Shown here: positions 22,494 to 31,806 of the stretch, piece after piece
Position numbering within the stretch: position 1 is the first letter of the stretch
How the letters are laid out: each line of letters begins with the position of its first letter
Assembly (NCBI GenBank): GCA_025358525.1
Contig: JANYJI010000111.1
Coordinates: forward strand, 1 to 39,071
Direction: 5' to 3'
Source of the DNA: Chloroflexota bacterium
GTDB taxonomy: Bacteria; Chloroflexota; Limnocylindria; Limnocylindrales; CSP1-4
Length of the DNA stretch: 39,071 nucleotides
Position numbers and translations under genes: made by a program
Notes under the pieces: model-generated
The model's database searches: none
Seen by the model: only the letters and a program-made list of their open reading frames with translations
Told to the model about the DNA's origin: nothing

Positions 22494-23762
22494 CTACTGG
22501 GGCTTAGGGGCTGGCTCGGACGGGACGATGAGGGCGACGACCGATCCGGCTACAAGGAGGACTGCGGCGACCAGCAGGATGACTATGCCCAAGCCGTATC
22601 CAAATGACGACGGCAAGGTCACGTATAGGAGCACGACACCCAGATAGAGGCCGCCAAGGATCATCGGCAGGACGAGGTCCGTGACTCTGGCGATGACCGA
22701 TGCGAGCTTCGGCAGTTCGAGCTGGACACGGTTGCTGCCGGCGATGCCGCCCAGCACGAGGGCCGTGATCAGGAGTAGTGGAATTCCGGCCGGCATGTCA
22801 AAGGCCCACTTGTTGGTGGTCACGTTCCCGCCGGCCAAGCTGGTCGTACCCACGCCTATGCCAGTCGCGCCTGTCCAGGGCAGGAAGAAGCTGGCGATCC
22901 CGAGAGCGGCCCCGGCCACGCTGAGCCCGAAGGCCACCAGCTCCTGCACCGACTCCTTGCGGTCTGACTTGACTTCAGGCTGAGCAGATGCTCCGGCAGG
23001 CGGCTGCTCGGTCTTTGCGGGTTCGACGGGGAATGCGCCAGGCCAGGTCGATGGGACCGATGGGGCCGACGGGTCAACCTGGGCAGGGTCCTTTCCAAAG
23101 GCAGGCGAGCGCATGTTTGACGCGGAAATCGGAACGGCTCCGACTGAGAGGCTTGGGCTCGAGCCCGGGCGGCGCGCCCCGAGGCCCGATGTACTCGACG
23201 GCTGCAGCGTCCAGGGCGAAGGTGGGGAACCGCCAGCCGGTGGTAGGTAGCCGCCGGGGATGCGGCCTGCCCCGTCGGCTCCGCGTTCAGCGATGGGTGC
23301 CTTGTCGCGCCCGGGCGTAGGCCCCGGCTCGAACGTGGAGCCTGGCGTGACGGGCCGGCCGAAGGGCGGCCTGGACGGTTCGGCGAGGCTTCCGGGCGGG
23401 GCGGGCGTGAGGTCCGGGGCCAGGCCCAGTGCCACGGGTGCCACGGGTGCCACGGGTGCCGGCCGGCTCAGTCCGAGAGCTGCCAGCCGAGGGTCGACGG
23501 CCTGGGGTGCGGGCCTTTTGGCAGCCGGTGCGCGCTCGACCGCCGATCCTGCACGGGCTGCGCCACGAGACGCGCCTTTGGACAGAGGTATCGAGGTGTG
23601 TTGGGCCAGGCCCTGCGGAGAGCCAACAGGGGCTCCTGCCTCAGGCGATGCCGGGTCTGCCGCGGCCCGGGCGCCCGTCAGCGATGCTCCGCAGTTGGGG
23701 CAGAATGCCTGGCCGGGCAGGACTGGAGATGTGCAACTCGGACAGCGCGTCGATTCGACCAC
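22494..23762 (-). CDS. Zinc-ribbon protein with long Pro-rich linker and four C-terminal membrane segments
   Basis: The start is chosen at GTG 23762, which has GGAGG six bases upstream; the frame also offers GTG at 23792. The 422-residue product begins with a zinc ribbon (ESTRCPSCTSPVLPGQAF, then C-P-N-C-G-A-S-L). About 240 low-complexity Pro/Ala/Ser/Gly residues follow, with an A-P-V repeat from a 9 bp tandem unit (23431-23460). Four hydrophobic segments at the end (about 280-410) include ALGIASFFLPWTGATGIGVG. The last residues are P-E-P-A-P-K-P-Q. I do not recognise a specific family. It fits the local theme of zinc-ribbon membrane proteins. Confidence 0.78.
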   Translation of the reverse strand: MVESTRCPSCTSPVLPGQAFCPNCGASLTGARAAADPASPEAGAPVGSPQGLAQHTSIPLSKGASRGAARAGSAVERAPAAKRPAPQAVDPRLAALGLSRPAPVAPVAPVALGLAPDLTPAPPGSLAEPSRPPFGRPVTPGSTFEPGPTPGRDKAPIAERGADGAGRIPGGYLPPAGGSPPSPWTLQPSSTSGLGARRPGSSPSLSVGAVPISASNMRSPAFGKDPAQVDPSAPSVPSTWPGAFPVEPAKTEQPPAGASAQPEVKSDRKESVQELVAFGLSVAGAALGIASFFLPWTGATGIGVGTTSLAGGNVTTNKWAFDMPAGIPLLLITALVLGGIAGSNRVQLELPKLASVIARVTDLVLPMILGGLYLGVVLLYVTLPSSFGYGLGIVILLVAAVLLVAGSVVALIVPSEPAPKPQ

Positions 23763-23836
23763 GCGGATCCTCCGCCTATACGTCCGCGGCACCCTCGGCC
23801 GCGCAATACCGAGGTTTCCCGCGGCGATCCTCTACG

Positions 23837-24916
23837 TCAATGGCCAGATGTCGCTGGCCCTATCTCCGATAGTCCCAATTGCGATTCTGACGGCTTGCCG
23901 ACCGGCCGTGAAGTGGCCTCTGCAACCTCGCCCGTAAGGGCCGCGCTTCTCCAGGCCGAGGCCATGCCTGCCAAAGTCGAGGCGGCAACCCAGGCGACGC
24001 CGACTGCGAGGGCGGCAAGCAAGAATACGGCGGTCCTGAAGTCACGTGTCGTGCTGAACTGGCCGATGGCCAGGCTCAAAGGGATTGGCTGTTGGGTCCT
24101 GGCCGCGACTCGGAACCAGTCGAAGGCGACGGCGGTCAGACCGAGGCCGGCCGCCATGGCCAGCGCGCTTGCGAGGTAGGAGAGGAGCACCGTCGCGGCC
24201 GACGTCACCGGTCGACGGACCAACTGGAGGACGGCACCCCCGATAGCTCGCCAGATTCCGCAGCCGGTCAGCACCAGCCGGCGAACAGCAATGGCGCCGA
24301 TCGTTTCCTCCAGCAGCCAGACCACCATGACGACGGCCACAGCGTCGGTCGCGGCCAATACCGTTCGCACAGGCAGAGGCACCGCCAGGTTGGACGGGAT
24401 CGTCAACTCGTTGTAGGCCGCGGTGTAGATCCTCGAGCCAGCCCAAGCCAGGGCTATGGCCAGCGGCACGAGGCAGATGGCTCGTATGCCTGCCAGGCCG
24501 AGGAGTTGCTCGAGGCGGGGAGGCGGGCGCGGACTCCGCAGCGATCGACCGTTCGGGTTGAGCGCGGTCTCGATCAGCCACACGTCGATCAGCGATCCGA
24601 CGACCATTGCCGCCAGAAGCCAGACCGCCGCCAAGACGGAGACGATGGCCACCAGCTCGAAGAAGGGCGGCATGGGCCGTCCGTCGATGCCAAAGGCGTT
24701 GACCCCCACCGCGCCGGCCAGGCCGATGACTGAGGGCAAGACCGCGCTCGGTACGGCGAGCACGACTATCCCGCCCCGGAGCATGAAGCCGGCCAATGCG
24801 ACCACGACCACGTCGCGGCCGGAGAGGCCGAAAGCCAGTGCGCGCCGCATCCGTCCGGGCCAGCCGAGGCGGGCCCGGACGGACATTGCTGCCTGAAGTT
24901 CCGACGCCTCAGCCAC
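23837..24916 (-). CDS. Unrecognised multi-span membrane protein
   Basis: The 359 residues carry about six or seven hydrophobic segments and no motif I can assign. A basic N-terminal part (RLGWPGRMRRALAFGLSGRD) precedes the first span, and a cytoplasmic loop has SLRSPRPPPRLEQLLGLAG. The GTG start at 24916 follows the stop of the UPF0182 gene after one base, so translation is very likely coupled to it. A small partner of the UPF0182 protein is possible but only inferred from position. Confidence 0.75.
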   Translation of the reverse strand: MAEASELQAAMSVRARLGWPGRMRRALAFGLSGRDVVVVALAGFMLRGGIVVLAVPSAVLPSVIGLAGAVGVNAFGIDGRPMPPFFELVAIVSVLAAVWLLAAMVVGSLIDVWLIETALNPNGRSLRSPRPPPRLEQLLGLAGIRAICLVPLAIALAWAGSRIYTAAYNELTIPSNLAVPLPVRTVLAATDAVAVVMVVWLLEETIGAIAVRRLVLTGCGIWRAIGGAVLQLVRRPVTSAATVLLSYLASALAMAAGLGLTAVAFDWFRVAARTQQPIPLSLAIGQFSTTRDFRTAVFLLAALAVGVAWVAASTLAGMASAWRSAALTGEVAEATSRPVGKPSESQLGLSEIGPATSGH

Positions 24917-24917
24917 G

Positions 24918-27900
24918 CTACTTCGTGGTTGGCGCCGGTGTGCCGAGCACCGTCTGGAGCTGCGTCAGCAGCTGCCCTACGGTGTCCATCTCGTGCGAGT
25001 AGGTCGGCAAATCGCCGTTGCGAAGTGCGGTCTGCGCCGCCTGGTAGTGCTGGCTGGCCTGGGCGATCAGTTGCTGAGCGCTTCCGCTGAGCGAGACGCT
25101 AGGCAGTGGAGTCGGCGACCCGGGCGCCGTCGACGTTGGGACCGCCTGGCTGGGAAGGGCGGACGCTCCGGGAACGGGCGAGCCGGTCGGAGCCGTGGCG
25201 CCCTGGCCGGCGTAAATCTGGCTGAGGGCCCCCTGCAGATTGTCAGCCCAGACGATCTGCGTGGGCGTGCCCACGATGACCTTCTGGAAGACAGGCAAGG
25301 GGTTGTTGGCGGCCTGCAGGTAGACAGGTTGGATGTATAGGAGCGAATCCTGGAGCGGGATCACCAGCAGGTTGCCCATGATGACGCTGCTGTTGACCTG
25401 GCCCCACAGCGTGATCTGCTGGCTTATGTCCCGGTTCTGGGCTATCAGCGACTCGATCTGCTCCGGTCCGAAAACGTTGGAGTTGCGGGGGAAGTCGAAG
25501 ACGCTGACCTGGCCGTATTTGGCCGGATCGTTGTGGGCGGCCACCCAGGCGATCATGTTCTGCCGCCCCTGGAGGGTCATCGGCTGCAGAAGCACGAACT
25601 CGGGGTTGGGTTCACCGGGAACGCGCATCTGAACGTAGTAGGCCTCGAGGCCGAGCTGTGTCTGGCCTTTGCCGGAGTCGGTATCGCCGGTTGGCGGTAG
25701 GCGCCAGACGTCGTTGCCCTGATAGAAGACGCTCGGCTCAGTGACGTGATAGCGGGTGTACTGCGCCGTCTGGGCGTTGAACATGTCTTCGGGGTAGCGG
25801 AGATGGCCGACGTTGGTCGCGTCGCCGCGGATGTCGGCCGGCATCTGGGAGATGGGCTTGAAGAGGTTGGGGAACACGCCCGACCAGGCTTTGATGATCG
25901 GGTCTGTGGAATCGGCGACGTAGAAACTCATCGTCCCGGCATAGGCGTCCATGACGACCTTGACGCTGTTTCGGACGTAGTTGAAGGGCTCGCCGGCCAG
26001 CCCGCTCTTGCTACCCGGGTCGTAGGTGTTCGCGTCGGGGAAGAAGCCGCTGGTTGTGAAGGCATCCTGGACGTAGGCCAGGCGGCCGCTCGAGGTCACG
26101 ACCATGTACGGGTCCTTGTCGTACCGGAGGAACGGTGCAATGGCCTTGGTTCGTTCCTGGATCGAGCGATTGAAGAGGAGCTGGCTGCTGCCCGTGACCT
26201 GGCTGCTGATAAGCATGTTCAGGTCACCGAAGCGAGCTGCGAAGAGCAGCTTGGCGAGCGGCGTGTCGAGCTTGACCCCGGACTTGCCGCTCCACGTCGT
26301 GAACTGGTCGCAGCCCTGGCAGGCGGCCGAGGGATAGTCGAATTCCTGGCTGGCGGCGTTGACGATCACGTAATTGCTCGACTGCGTGCCGAAGTAAATG
26401 CGGGGCTCTGTGATCTTCGGTGCGCCCGGGGCTGAGCTGGGCGGGAAGTCCTTGATAAGCAGAGCCGGCTGGCCTCCGGGCTGGACCTCGTTGACCGGGG
26501 TCATCACCAGGCCGTAGCCGTGGGTGTAGGTGATGTGCTGGTTGACCCAGGACTGGTCGCCCTTGGTGAGCTTGGCCAGCTGGTCGGCGTCCAGCTCGCG
26601 GCCCGCGATCATGACCTGTCGCACGCAGGGTGCCGCCGACGGAGCGCAACTCTTGGCGTCGGTGAAGACGTAGCGATCGGTGTCGACATCGAAGAATTTG
26701 TAGTACTGGCGGACGACCTGCAGACCGTCGAGCGTCTTGGCGAGCGGGCGGTAGTCCCATAGCCGGACGTTCTGGATGGTCGAGGACTCGCCTTCCACGG
26801 TGGCTTGAGTGACTGTTTGACCGGGCGTGTATGTAGTGCCGCCCCAGCCGCCCAGATTGAAGCCGAGCCTGGTCATATCGATGTTGTTCTGGATATACGG
26901 CGATTCCTGGGCCTGCTGGTTGGGAATGACAGACAATCGCTGTACGAGCTGCGGATAGCCATAGTCGACAATGGCGAAGGCGCCAATCCAGACGATGACC
27001 GTCAGGACGAGGGGGACTCGCCAGCGGGTGTAGGCGAAGCCGAGAATGAAGCAGCCTACGAATGCCGAGATGACGGTCATGACGTTGATGGCGAGCATCT
27101 GGGCGTTGGCGTCGGCGAAGCTGACGCCTTGGAAGAAGCCACTCGTGTTGCTGTAAACGAGTTCGTAGCGGTCGAGCTGCAGGCCTACGGCCCCCGACCA
27201 TAGGTAGAGCATCGCCAGGAGACCGAGGTGCACCCGGGTCGAGGTCGGCATCGATGCCCCCGAGATCACCGCAACCAGATACCTGATGCCCACAAGCGCG
27301 AGCGACGCGAGCAGCAGCCCGCTTACGTACGACTGGATCAGCCGGTAGAAGGGCCGCTCAAAGAGGAAAAAGGATATGTCGAGGTGGAAGGTGGGGTCGG
27401 TCTGGCCGAATGGTGTTCGGTGCAGGAAGAGCTGAATCGTGTCCCAGCCGCCGTTGGCCATTGCGCCCATGCCCAAGGCGATGAGAGTGGCGATGCCTAG
27501 CAGGGTCCAGAACACAGGGCGGCCCAGATCCGGGACCTGGACGGCGTTCGATGACCCGCCGACCGTGCGAGTCCGAGGGCGGCTGAATGGGCTGGAGCCA
27601 AACTCACTGCCCGTATAGCGCTCGAGGTTGAAGCGATCGAGGAAGTCGTCCAGCGAGAACCGGCGCAGCTGGCCCTTGGGAATGAAGTGTCCGGCCAACC
27701 TCAAGTTGACCCAGAAGAAGACAAAGGCGAGCAGCCCACCGACGACGAAGAAGAGGATCTGTGACCCGATCCGAGTCGAGAAGACATCGCCGTAGCCGAC
27801 GCTGTTGAACCACATCCCGTCGGTGATCAATCCGACCGTCAGGGTGAAGATCGAGGCCAGGACCAGGAGGCCGACCACGCCGACACCCAGCGCGATCCAG

Positions 27901-28268
27901 CCCTTGGTCAGGTGAAACTCGGGGAGGTCAGCCGACGGTCCACCCGGACCACGTCGGGAGCCCCGGCCGCCACGTTCAAAAATCGACCATGGACTGCGGT
28001 CATCGCCCGATGGACCCTCGCCCGATGGACCCTCGCCCGCAGGACCCTCGCCCGCCGGACTCTCGTGGCGATCGGCGTCGTCCGATCCGGAGCCGTTTGA
28101 CCTCACCGTGTCTTCCTCCCGTGGCCCTTCGCTGGATCTGGCAGTTTCGTGGCGATCGTCGGCGCCAGTGGCGTCGGTCGACCTGGCCTTGGGCTGCTTG
28201 TTGGCGTCGTCGCGCGCAGCCTGCCGGCGGCGCAGCTCCTCCATGAACTCTTCAAACATGTTCGGCAT
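24918..28268 (-). CDS. UPF0182 (COG1615) large membrane protein
   Basis: The 1116 residues are longer than most members (about 900-1000) because of an N-terminal hydrophilic extension of about 110 residues with G-E-G-P repeats. Seven hydrophobic segments follow (roughly 125-450). A large extracytoplasmic domain comes next, with family-typical stretches such as LVMTPVNEVQPGGQPALLIK, YFGTQSSNYVIVNA, FLRYDKDPYMVV and the signature VIPLQDSLLYIQPVYLQA. Near residue 1050 lies a Pro/Ser/Thr spacer, and at the C-terminus a helical region (AQQLIAQASQHYQAAQTALR). Function is unknown in all species I know of. ATG at 28268. It lies 1 bp upstream of a multi-span gene. Confidence 0.93.
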   Translation of the reverse strand: MPNMFEEFMEELRRRQAARDDANKQPKARSTDATGADDRHETARSSEGPREEDTVRSNGSGSDDADRHESPAGEGPAGEGPSGEGPSGDDRSPWSIFERGGRGSRRGPGGPSADLPEFHLTKGWIALGVGVVGLLVLASIFTLTVGLITDGMWFNSVGYGDVFSTRIGSQILFFVVGGLLAFVFFWVNLRLAGHFIPKGQLRRFSLDDFLDRFNLERYTGSEFGSSPFSRPRTRTVGGSSNAVQVPDLGRPVFWTLLGIATLIALGMGAMANGGWDTIQLFLHRTPFGQTDPTFHLDISFFLFERPFYRLIQSYVSGLLLASLALVGIRYLVAVISGASMPTSTRVHLGLLAMLYLWSGAVGLQLDRYELVYSNTSGFFQGVSFADANAQMLAINVMTVISAFVGCFILGFAYTRWRVPLVLTVIVWIGAFAIVDYGYPQLVQRLSVIPNQQAQESPYIQNNIDMTRLGFNLGGWGGTTYTPGQTVTQATVEGESSTIQNVRLWDYRPLAKTLDGLQVVRQYYKFFDVDTDRYVFTDAKSCAPSAAPCVRQVMIAGRELDADQLAKLTKGDQSWVNQHITYTHGYGLVMTPVNEVQPGGQPALLIKDFPPSSAPGAPKITEPRIYFGTQSSNYVIVNAASQEFDYPSAACQGCDQFTTWSGKSGVKLDTPLAKLLFAARFGDLNMLISSQVTGSSQLLFNRSIQERTKAIAPFLRYDKDPYMVVTSSGRLAYVQDAFTTSGFFPDANTYDPGSKSGLAGEPFNYVRNSVKVVMDAYAGTMSFYVADSTDPIIKAWSGVFPNLFKPISQMPADIRGDATNVGHLRYPEDMFNAQTAQYTRYHVTEPSVFYQGNDVWRLPPTGDTDSGKGQTQLGLEAYYVQMRVPGEPNPEFVLLQPMTLQGRQNMIAWVAAHNDPAKYGQVSVFDFPRNSNVFGPEQIESLIAQNRDISQQITLWGQVNSSVIMGNLLVIPLQDSLLYIQPVYLQAANNPLPVFQKVIVGTPTQIVWADNLQGALSQIYAGQGATAPTGSPVPGASALPSQAVPTSTAPGSPTPLPSVSLSGSAQQLIAQASQHYQAAQTALRNGDLPTYSHEMDTVGQLLTQLQTVLGTPAPTTK
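28006..28065. repeat. 15 bp tandem repeat in the UPF0182 N-terminal extension
   Basis: Four consecutive 15 bp units begin at 28006, 28021, 28036 and 28051. The first two are identical (CCCGATGGACCCTCG); the third is CCCGCAGGACCCTCG; the fourth has two further changes. They encode G-E-G-P-(A/S) units. The third copy differs by one base from the repeat unit in rfbC. Confidence 0.92.
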
Positions 28269-28369
28269 GAGGCGAGTCTAGCGACCGGCGCCCAATCGGG
28301 ATACGGGCGGCAGTTGCCCAGGTTGCCGCCAGGGACTGGCTCGGCCGATCTGCTCGCTCTTTGATCTCG

Positions 28370-28831
28370 CTAGTAGGAGAGTCGCAGCAGGGCGTCGCGG
28401 AATGCCCGCAATACCGTCTGGCCCAGCTCCGAGTCGCGCATGGCAAGTATCCGGGCCGGCTCGAAGCGAAACCCCGCGAGCACTACAAGAGGCGCTTGCC
28501 AGGGCACCTCTTCATCTTCGGGCGGCTGCCCGAGGCGCAGACGGAGCTGCTGTCGGCCGTTCTCCTCAAGTATGAGGCCGGAGAGTGTCCCCGAGAGGCC
28601 GGGCCCCAGCCGCAACATCGGCGAGCCCGGCGGGGTGCCGTAGTCCGGGGCCAGGTCGTTGAAGACGCTCAGTCGGCCGTCCTCTTCGCACCACAGAAGC
28701 GCCACCCACCAGCCGTCGGCCAGGACCTGGGGCTGGGAGATACCAACCTGTTTGGAGCCGCCTGGCCGAAGCTGTAACTGGCGCAGGTAGGATGGACCGG
28801 GTGAGGGGAGTCGCCGGTTGGTGTCGGGCAT
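28370..28831 (-). CDS. Hypothetical soluble protein
   Basis: I do not recognise this protein of 153 residues. It has no membrane segment, signal peptide or Cys cluster. The sequence is mixed alpha/beta in character (QVLADGWWVALLWCEEDGRL, then LILEENGRQQLRLRLGQ) with a likely C-terminal helix (MRDSELGQTVLRAFRDALLRL). Start ATG at 28831. It lies 101 bp upstream of the UPF0182 gene and 47 bp downstream of a zinc-ribbon membrane gene, on the same strand, so it may belong to the same transcript. Coding is supported by length, codon use and context. Confidence 0.65.
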   Translation of the reverse strand: MPDTNRRLPSPGPSYLRQLQLRPGGSKQVGISQPQVLADGWWVALLWCEEDGRLSVFNDLAPDYGTPPGSPMLRLGPGLSGTLSGLILEENGRQQLRLRLGQPPEDEEVPWQAPLVVLAGFRFEPARILAMRDSELGQTVLRAFRDALLRLSY

Positions 28832-28878
28832 GATTCGAGAATAGCGGCCAGCGGCGAGGGTCCCAGTCTGGCGAGTGC

Positions 28879-29952
28879 CTAGGTGCGCGGGTTGCGGCGG
28901 CGCGGTTCCGCCGACCCGGGAGTGGCTTCGGGAGTGGCTTCGGGAGGTCGTGCAGCTTCGTTCGAGGCAGGCTGGCGACCGGGGTCCACCTGCCCGGCGG
29001 CGATGTCAGCGTCCAGGCGGGCCATCTCGCCCCGCAGCTCACGGCTCGGCGGCCTCAGCGCGGCTGCGTCACTCGGCGGTGGCGCATCTGTTTCCGAGCT
29101 CACGGCTGTGTCGCTAAAGATCATTTTGAGCAGGCTCGATCGCCTCTTGCCGCCTCGGGACGCCTGGGCGTAGGCACGTAATTCGGGCTGGACCTGCGTC
29201 AGACCGGAGATAGCCATGGAGTCGGCTGCCGGAGCGTTGAGCGAGGCTTTGCAGGTGGGACAGGTCGTGGCTTCGACGGCCACGCTGGCCGAACACCATT
29301 GGCAGATTGTCCCGGCCGCCGCCTTCCTGATTTGCTTGCGTCTACCCGTCCGGGTCCCGGCCGATGGCGGGGGCTCAGGCGGCACGCCGGCCGATGCGAT
29401 CGAGGCCGTCGTCATCGGCTCCAGGACGGGCGTGGTCCAGGCCGTCGATTCTATGGCGGCCCCTGGTGCGGCGTTGGGATCTGAGGGATCGTCGCCAGCC
29501 GGCTCGGCCACGTCGAAGACCCAGGTTTGGAGTGGGCCAAAGCGCTGCCTGGTACCGCCCACACCCTCCGCAGCTTTCTCCAATTGCAGCAGCCGCCCGC
29601 CGACTGCCATGGCAACCGCGCCGACCAGAACCGGGAACCCGAAGGCGCGGCCAAGCTGATCGGGAGCCAGGAAGACGCCGACAGCTGCCATGCCGACCGC
29701 CGTTGCGTATAGATTGCGGTGCGCACTTACGGCGAACATGGCCATGGCCAGCGGAATCGCGGTGACGAGCGCGGCGGCCACGAAGACCCACACAAGGACG
29801 GCGGCCGAAATTCCGTAGACGGTCGTGGTCGGCACCGGCCCCTCGCCCTGGTTCAGGCCGAGGAACTGCGACGCCACCAGGCCTGCCATCGCCCCAACTG
29901 GAAGGGACGCCCAGCCGATAAAGATGGCGATCGCGGCCTGGACTCTGCGCAC
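28879..29952 (-). CDS. Membrane protein with four N-terminal spans and a central zinc ribbon
   Basis: The 357 residues begin with four hydrophobic segments in the first 130 (AAIAIFIGWASLPVGAMAGL, AAVLVWVFVAAALVTAIPLA, ATAVGMAAVGVFLA, FPVLVGAVAMAVGG). A linker follows, then C-Q-W-C-S...C-P-T-C-K, one complete zinc ribbon around residue 225, and a low-complexity acidic/Pro-rich tail with a P-E-A-T repeat (12 bp unit, 28917-28945). The GTG start at 29952 has GGGAG seven bases upstream. Third zinc-ribbon membrane protein of this region. I do not recognise a named family. Confidence 0.75.
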   Translation of the reverse strand: MRRVQAAIAIFIGWASLPVGAMAGLVASQFLGLNQGEGPVPTTTVYGISAAVLVWVFVAAALVTAIPLAMAMFAVSAHRNLYATAVGMAAVGVFLAPDQLGRAFGFPVLVGAVAMAVGGRLLQLEKAAEGVGGTRQRFGPLQTWVFDVAEPAGDDPSDPNAAPGAAIESTAWTTPVLEPMTTASIASAGVPPEPPPSAGTRTGRRKQIRKAAAGTICQWCSASVAVEATTCPTCKASLNAPAADSMAISGLTQVQPELRAYAQASRGGKRRSSLLKMIFSDTAVSSETDAPPPSDAAALRPPSRELRGEMARLDADIAAGQVDPGRQPASNEAARPPEATPEATPGSAEPRRRNPRT

Positions 29953-30060
29953 GCTTCTCTCCCGCTGCTTGGCTATCTGTCCAATCCGTCTGTCCGCACG
30001 GTCCGGCCGGCGCCGCCAAATCCCACGAGGTCCAGGCTCCTGCCCTGACCTAGCCGGTCG

Positions 30061-31662
30061 CTACTCCCACTCGATTGTGGCGGGCGGCTTCGAGCTTATG
30101 TCGTACACGACACGGTTCACACCGGGCACTTCGTTCACGATCCGAGCGCTGATCTTCCCAAGGACCTCATACGGGAGCTTGGCCCAGTCGGCGGTCATCG
30201 CGTCCTCTGAGGTGACCGCGCGGATGGCGACGAGGTTGCCGTAGGTTCGTCCGTCGCCCATGACTCCAACCGACCGAATGGGCGTCAGGATCGCAAACGA
30301 TTGCCAGACTTCGTGGTACAGCCCGGCCGCCTTGATCTCATCGAGGACGATCCAGTCTGCCTCGCGGAGGGTATCGAGCCGATCCGCCGTGATCTCGCCG
30401 ATGATTCGGATGGCCAGACCGGGGCCGGGGAAGGGCTGGCGCTGGACCATCGAGTCGGGCAGGCCTAGCTCCGTACCTACGGCCCGGACCTCATCCTTGA
30501 AGAGGTAGCGCAGTGGCTCGATCAGCTGGAAGGTCATGTCGTCCGGCAGGCCACCCACATTGTGGTGGGTCTTGATCTTGCTCGCCGACTTCTCCTTGTC
30601 GGATGTCGCCGATTCGATCACGTCGGGGTAGAGCGTGCCCTGGGTCAGGAAGGCGATTTCGCCGAGCTTTGCCGCCTCCTCCTCGAAGACCCGGATGAAC
30701 TCGTTGCCGATGGCGTGGCGCTTCTGCTCGGGGTCCGTGATGCCGGCCAGCTTGCGCAGGAACCGCTCTCGGGCGTTGACGACGATGACGCGCACGCCGA
30801 GCTGATCGAACGCCACCTGGAGCAGTTCCGTCTCGTTCTTTCGCATCATGCCGTTGTCGACGTGGACGCAGATCAGGCGGTCGCCCACGGCGCGGTGGAC
30901 GAGGGTCGCGGCAACGGCCGAGTCCACGCCGCCGGAGAGGGCGCACAGGACCTTGCCGTCCGTACCCGTGGCGCGGCTGTGGTCATCGACGCGACGGCGA
31001 ATCGCCTCCACGTTGGAGGCGATGAAGTTGGCGGGGGTCCAGGTTTGGCGGGCGCCGGCGATGTCCACAACAAAGTTGCGCAGGATGTCGCGGCCGCGTT
31101 TGGTGTGAACGACTTCGGGGTGGAACTGGATGCCATACATCTTGCGTTCCGTGTGGGCGACGGCGGCGTACGGGGTCGAATCGGTTCGGGCTGTCGGGCG
31201 GAAGCCGTCCGGCAGGCGTTCGATCGAATCGCCGTGGCTCATCCAGACCGACTGCTCGGGCTCGATGCCGGCGAAGAGGCCCTCCTGGTCGGTCACCGAG
31301 ACGACGGCCGGCCCGAACTCCTTGCGCTCGAACGAGACAACCTCGCCGCCGAGCGCCTCGGCCATGAGGTGCAGCCCGTAGCAAATGCCGAGGATCGGGA
31401 TGCCGCCGCTCCACAGCGCGGGATCGGGGTGGGGCGAGCCGTCTTCGTAGACGCTGGCGGGACCACCGGAGAGAATCACTGCCGCCGGCTTGCGGGCGGC
31501 GATCACGCTCCATGGGGTGTCGAACGGGAGCAGCTCGGAGTAGACGTTGAGTTCGCGGACGCGGCGGGCGATCAGCTGGCTGTACTGGCTGCCAAAGTCC
31601 AGGACCACGACCGAGGCCACGTCTGCGATGGCCTCGCCAGGAGGCTTCGTTCTATCCGCCAC
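30061..31662 (-). CDS. guaA: GMP synthase (glutamine-hydrolysing)
   Basis: Converts XMP, ATP and glutamine to GMP in the cytoplasm. The N-terminal class I glutamine amidotransferase has [32 protein letters not shown], the nucleophile in [15 protein letters not shown] (Cys about 94) and [10 protein letters not shown] with its His and Glu. The ATP-pyrophosphatase P-loop is [18 protein letters not shown]. The C-terminal dimerisation domain ends with the typical P-P-A-T-I-E-W-E. The frame opens at a TTG (31677), but the GTG at 31662 has GAGGG eight bases upstream and gives 533 residues, close to the usual 510-530. Single gene downstream of the HTH-nuclease gene, with 144 bp between them. Confidence 0.96.
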   Translation of the reverse strand: MADRTKPPGEAIADVASVVVLDFGSQYSQLIARRVRELNVYSELLPFDTPWSVIAARKPAAVILSGGPASVYEDGSPHPDPALWSGGIPILGICYGLHLMAEALGGEVVSFERKEFGPAVVSVTDQEGLFAGIEPEQSVWMSHGDSIERLPDGFRPTARTDSTPYAAVAHTERKMYGIQFHPEVVHTKRGRDILRNFVVDIAGARQTWTPANFIASNVEAIRRRVDDHSRATGTDGKVLCALSGGVDSAVAATLVHRAVGDRLICVHVDNGMMRKNETELLQVAFDQLGVRVIVVNARERFLRKLAGITDPEQKRHAIGNEFIRVFEEEAAKLGEIAFLTQGTLYPDVIESATSDKEKSASKIKTHHNVGGLPDDMTFQLIEPLRYLFKDEVRAVGTELGLPDSMVQRQPFPGPGLAIRIIGEITADRLDTLREADWIVLDEIKAAGLYHEVWQSFAILTPIRSVGVMGDGRTYGNLVAIRAVTSEDAMTADWAKLPYEVLGKISARIVNEVPGVNRVVYDISSKPPATIEWE

Positions 31663-31698
31663 TTGCCCGTCCCTCAATCTCCGCCTCCGCTTCAGTTG

Positions 31699-31714
31699 CC
31701 GCTAAGTCTAGCGG
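31699..31714. promoter_or_regulatory. Perfect 6 bp-stem inverted repeat upstream of guaA
   Basis: CCGCTA, four bases, then TAGCGG, forming a perfect palindrome 37 bases ahead of the chosen guaA start. It could be a small hairpin in the leader or an operator for a dimeric regulator. There is no T-run, so it is not an obvious terminator. Confidence 0.3.
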
Positions 31715-31806
31715 TCGAAGGGGCGCTCATACCTCAACGAGAGGGGACCGGCGCGCCTGGCGAGGGTCAGCCTCGCGCCGCCTGCTCATCGACGCCCCGG
31801 GAAGCG

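Noticed and set aside
22441-22500. tRNA-like T-loop (GGGTTCGATCC on the minus strand) in the gap before the zinc-ribbon gene
   Set aside because: The T-stem does not pair (several mismatches) and no anticodon arm, acceptor stem or CCA end could be built around it. The plus-strand GCGGTAGCTC resembles a D-arm but also lacks the rest.
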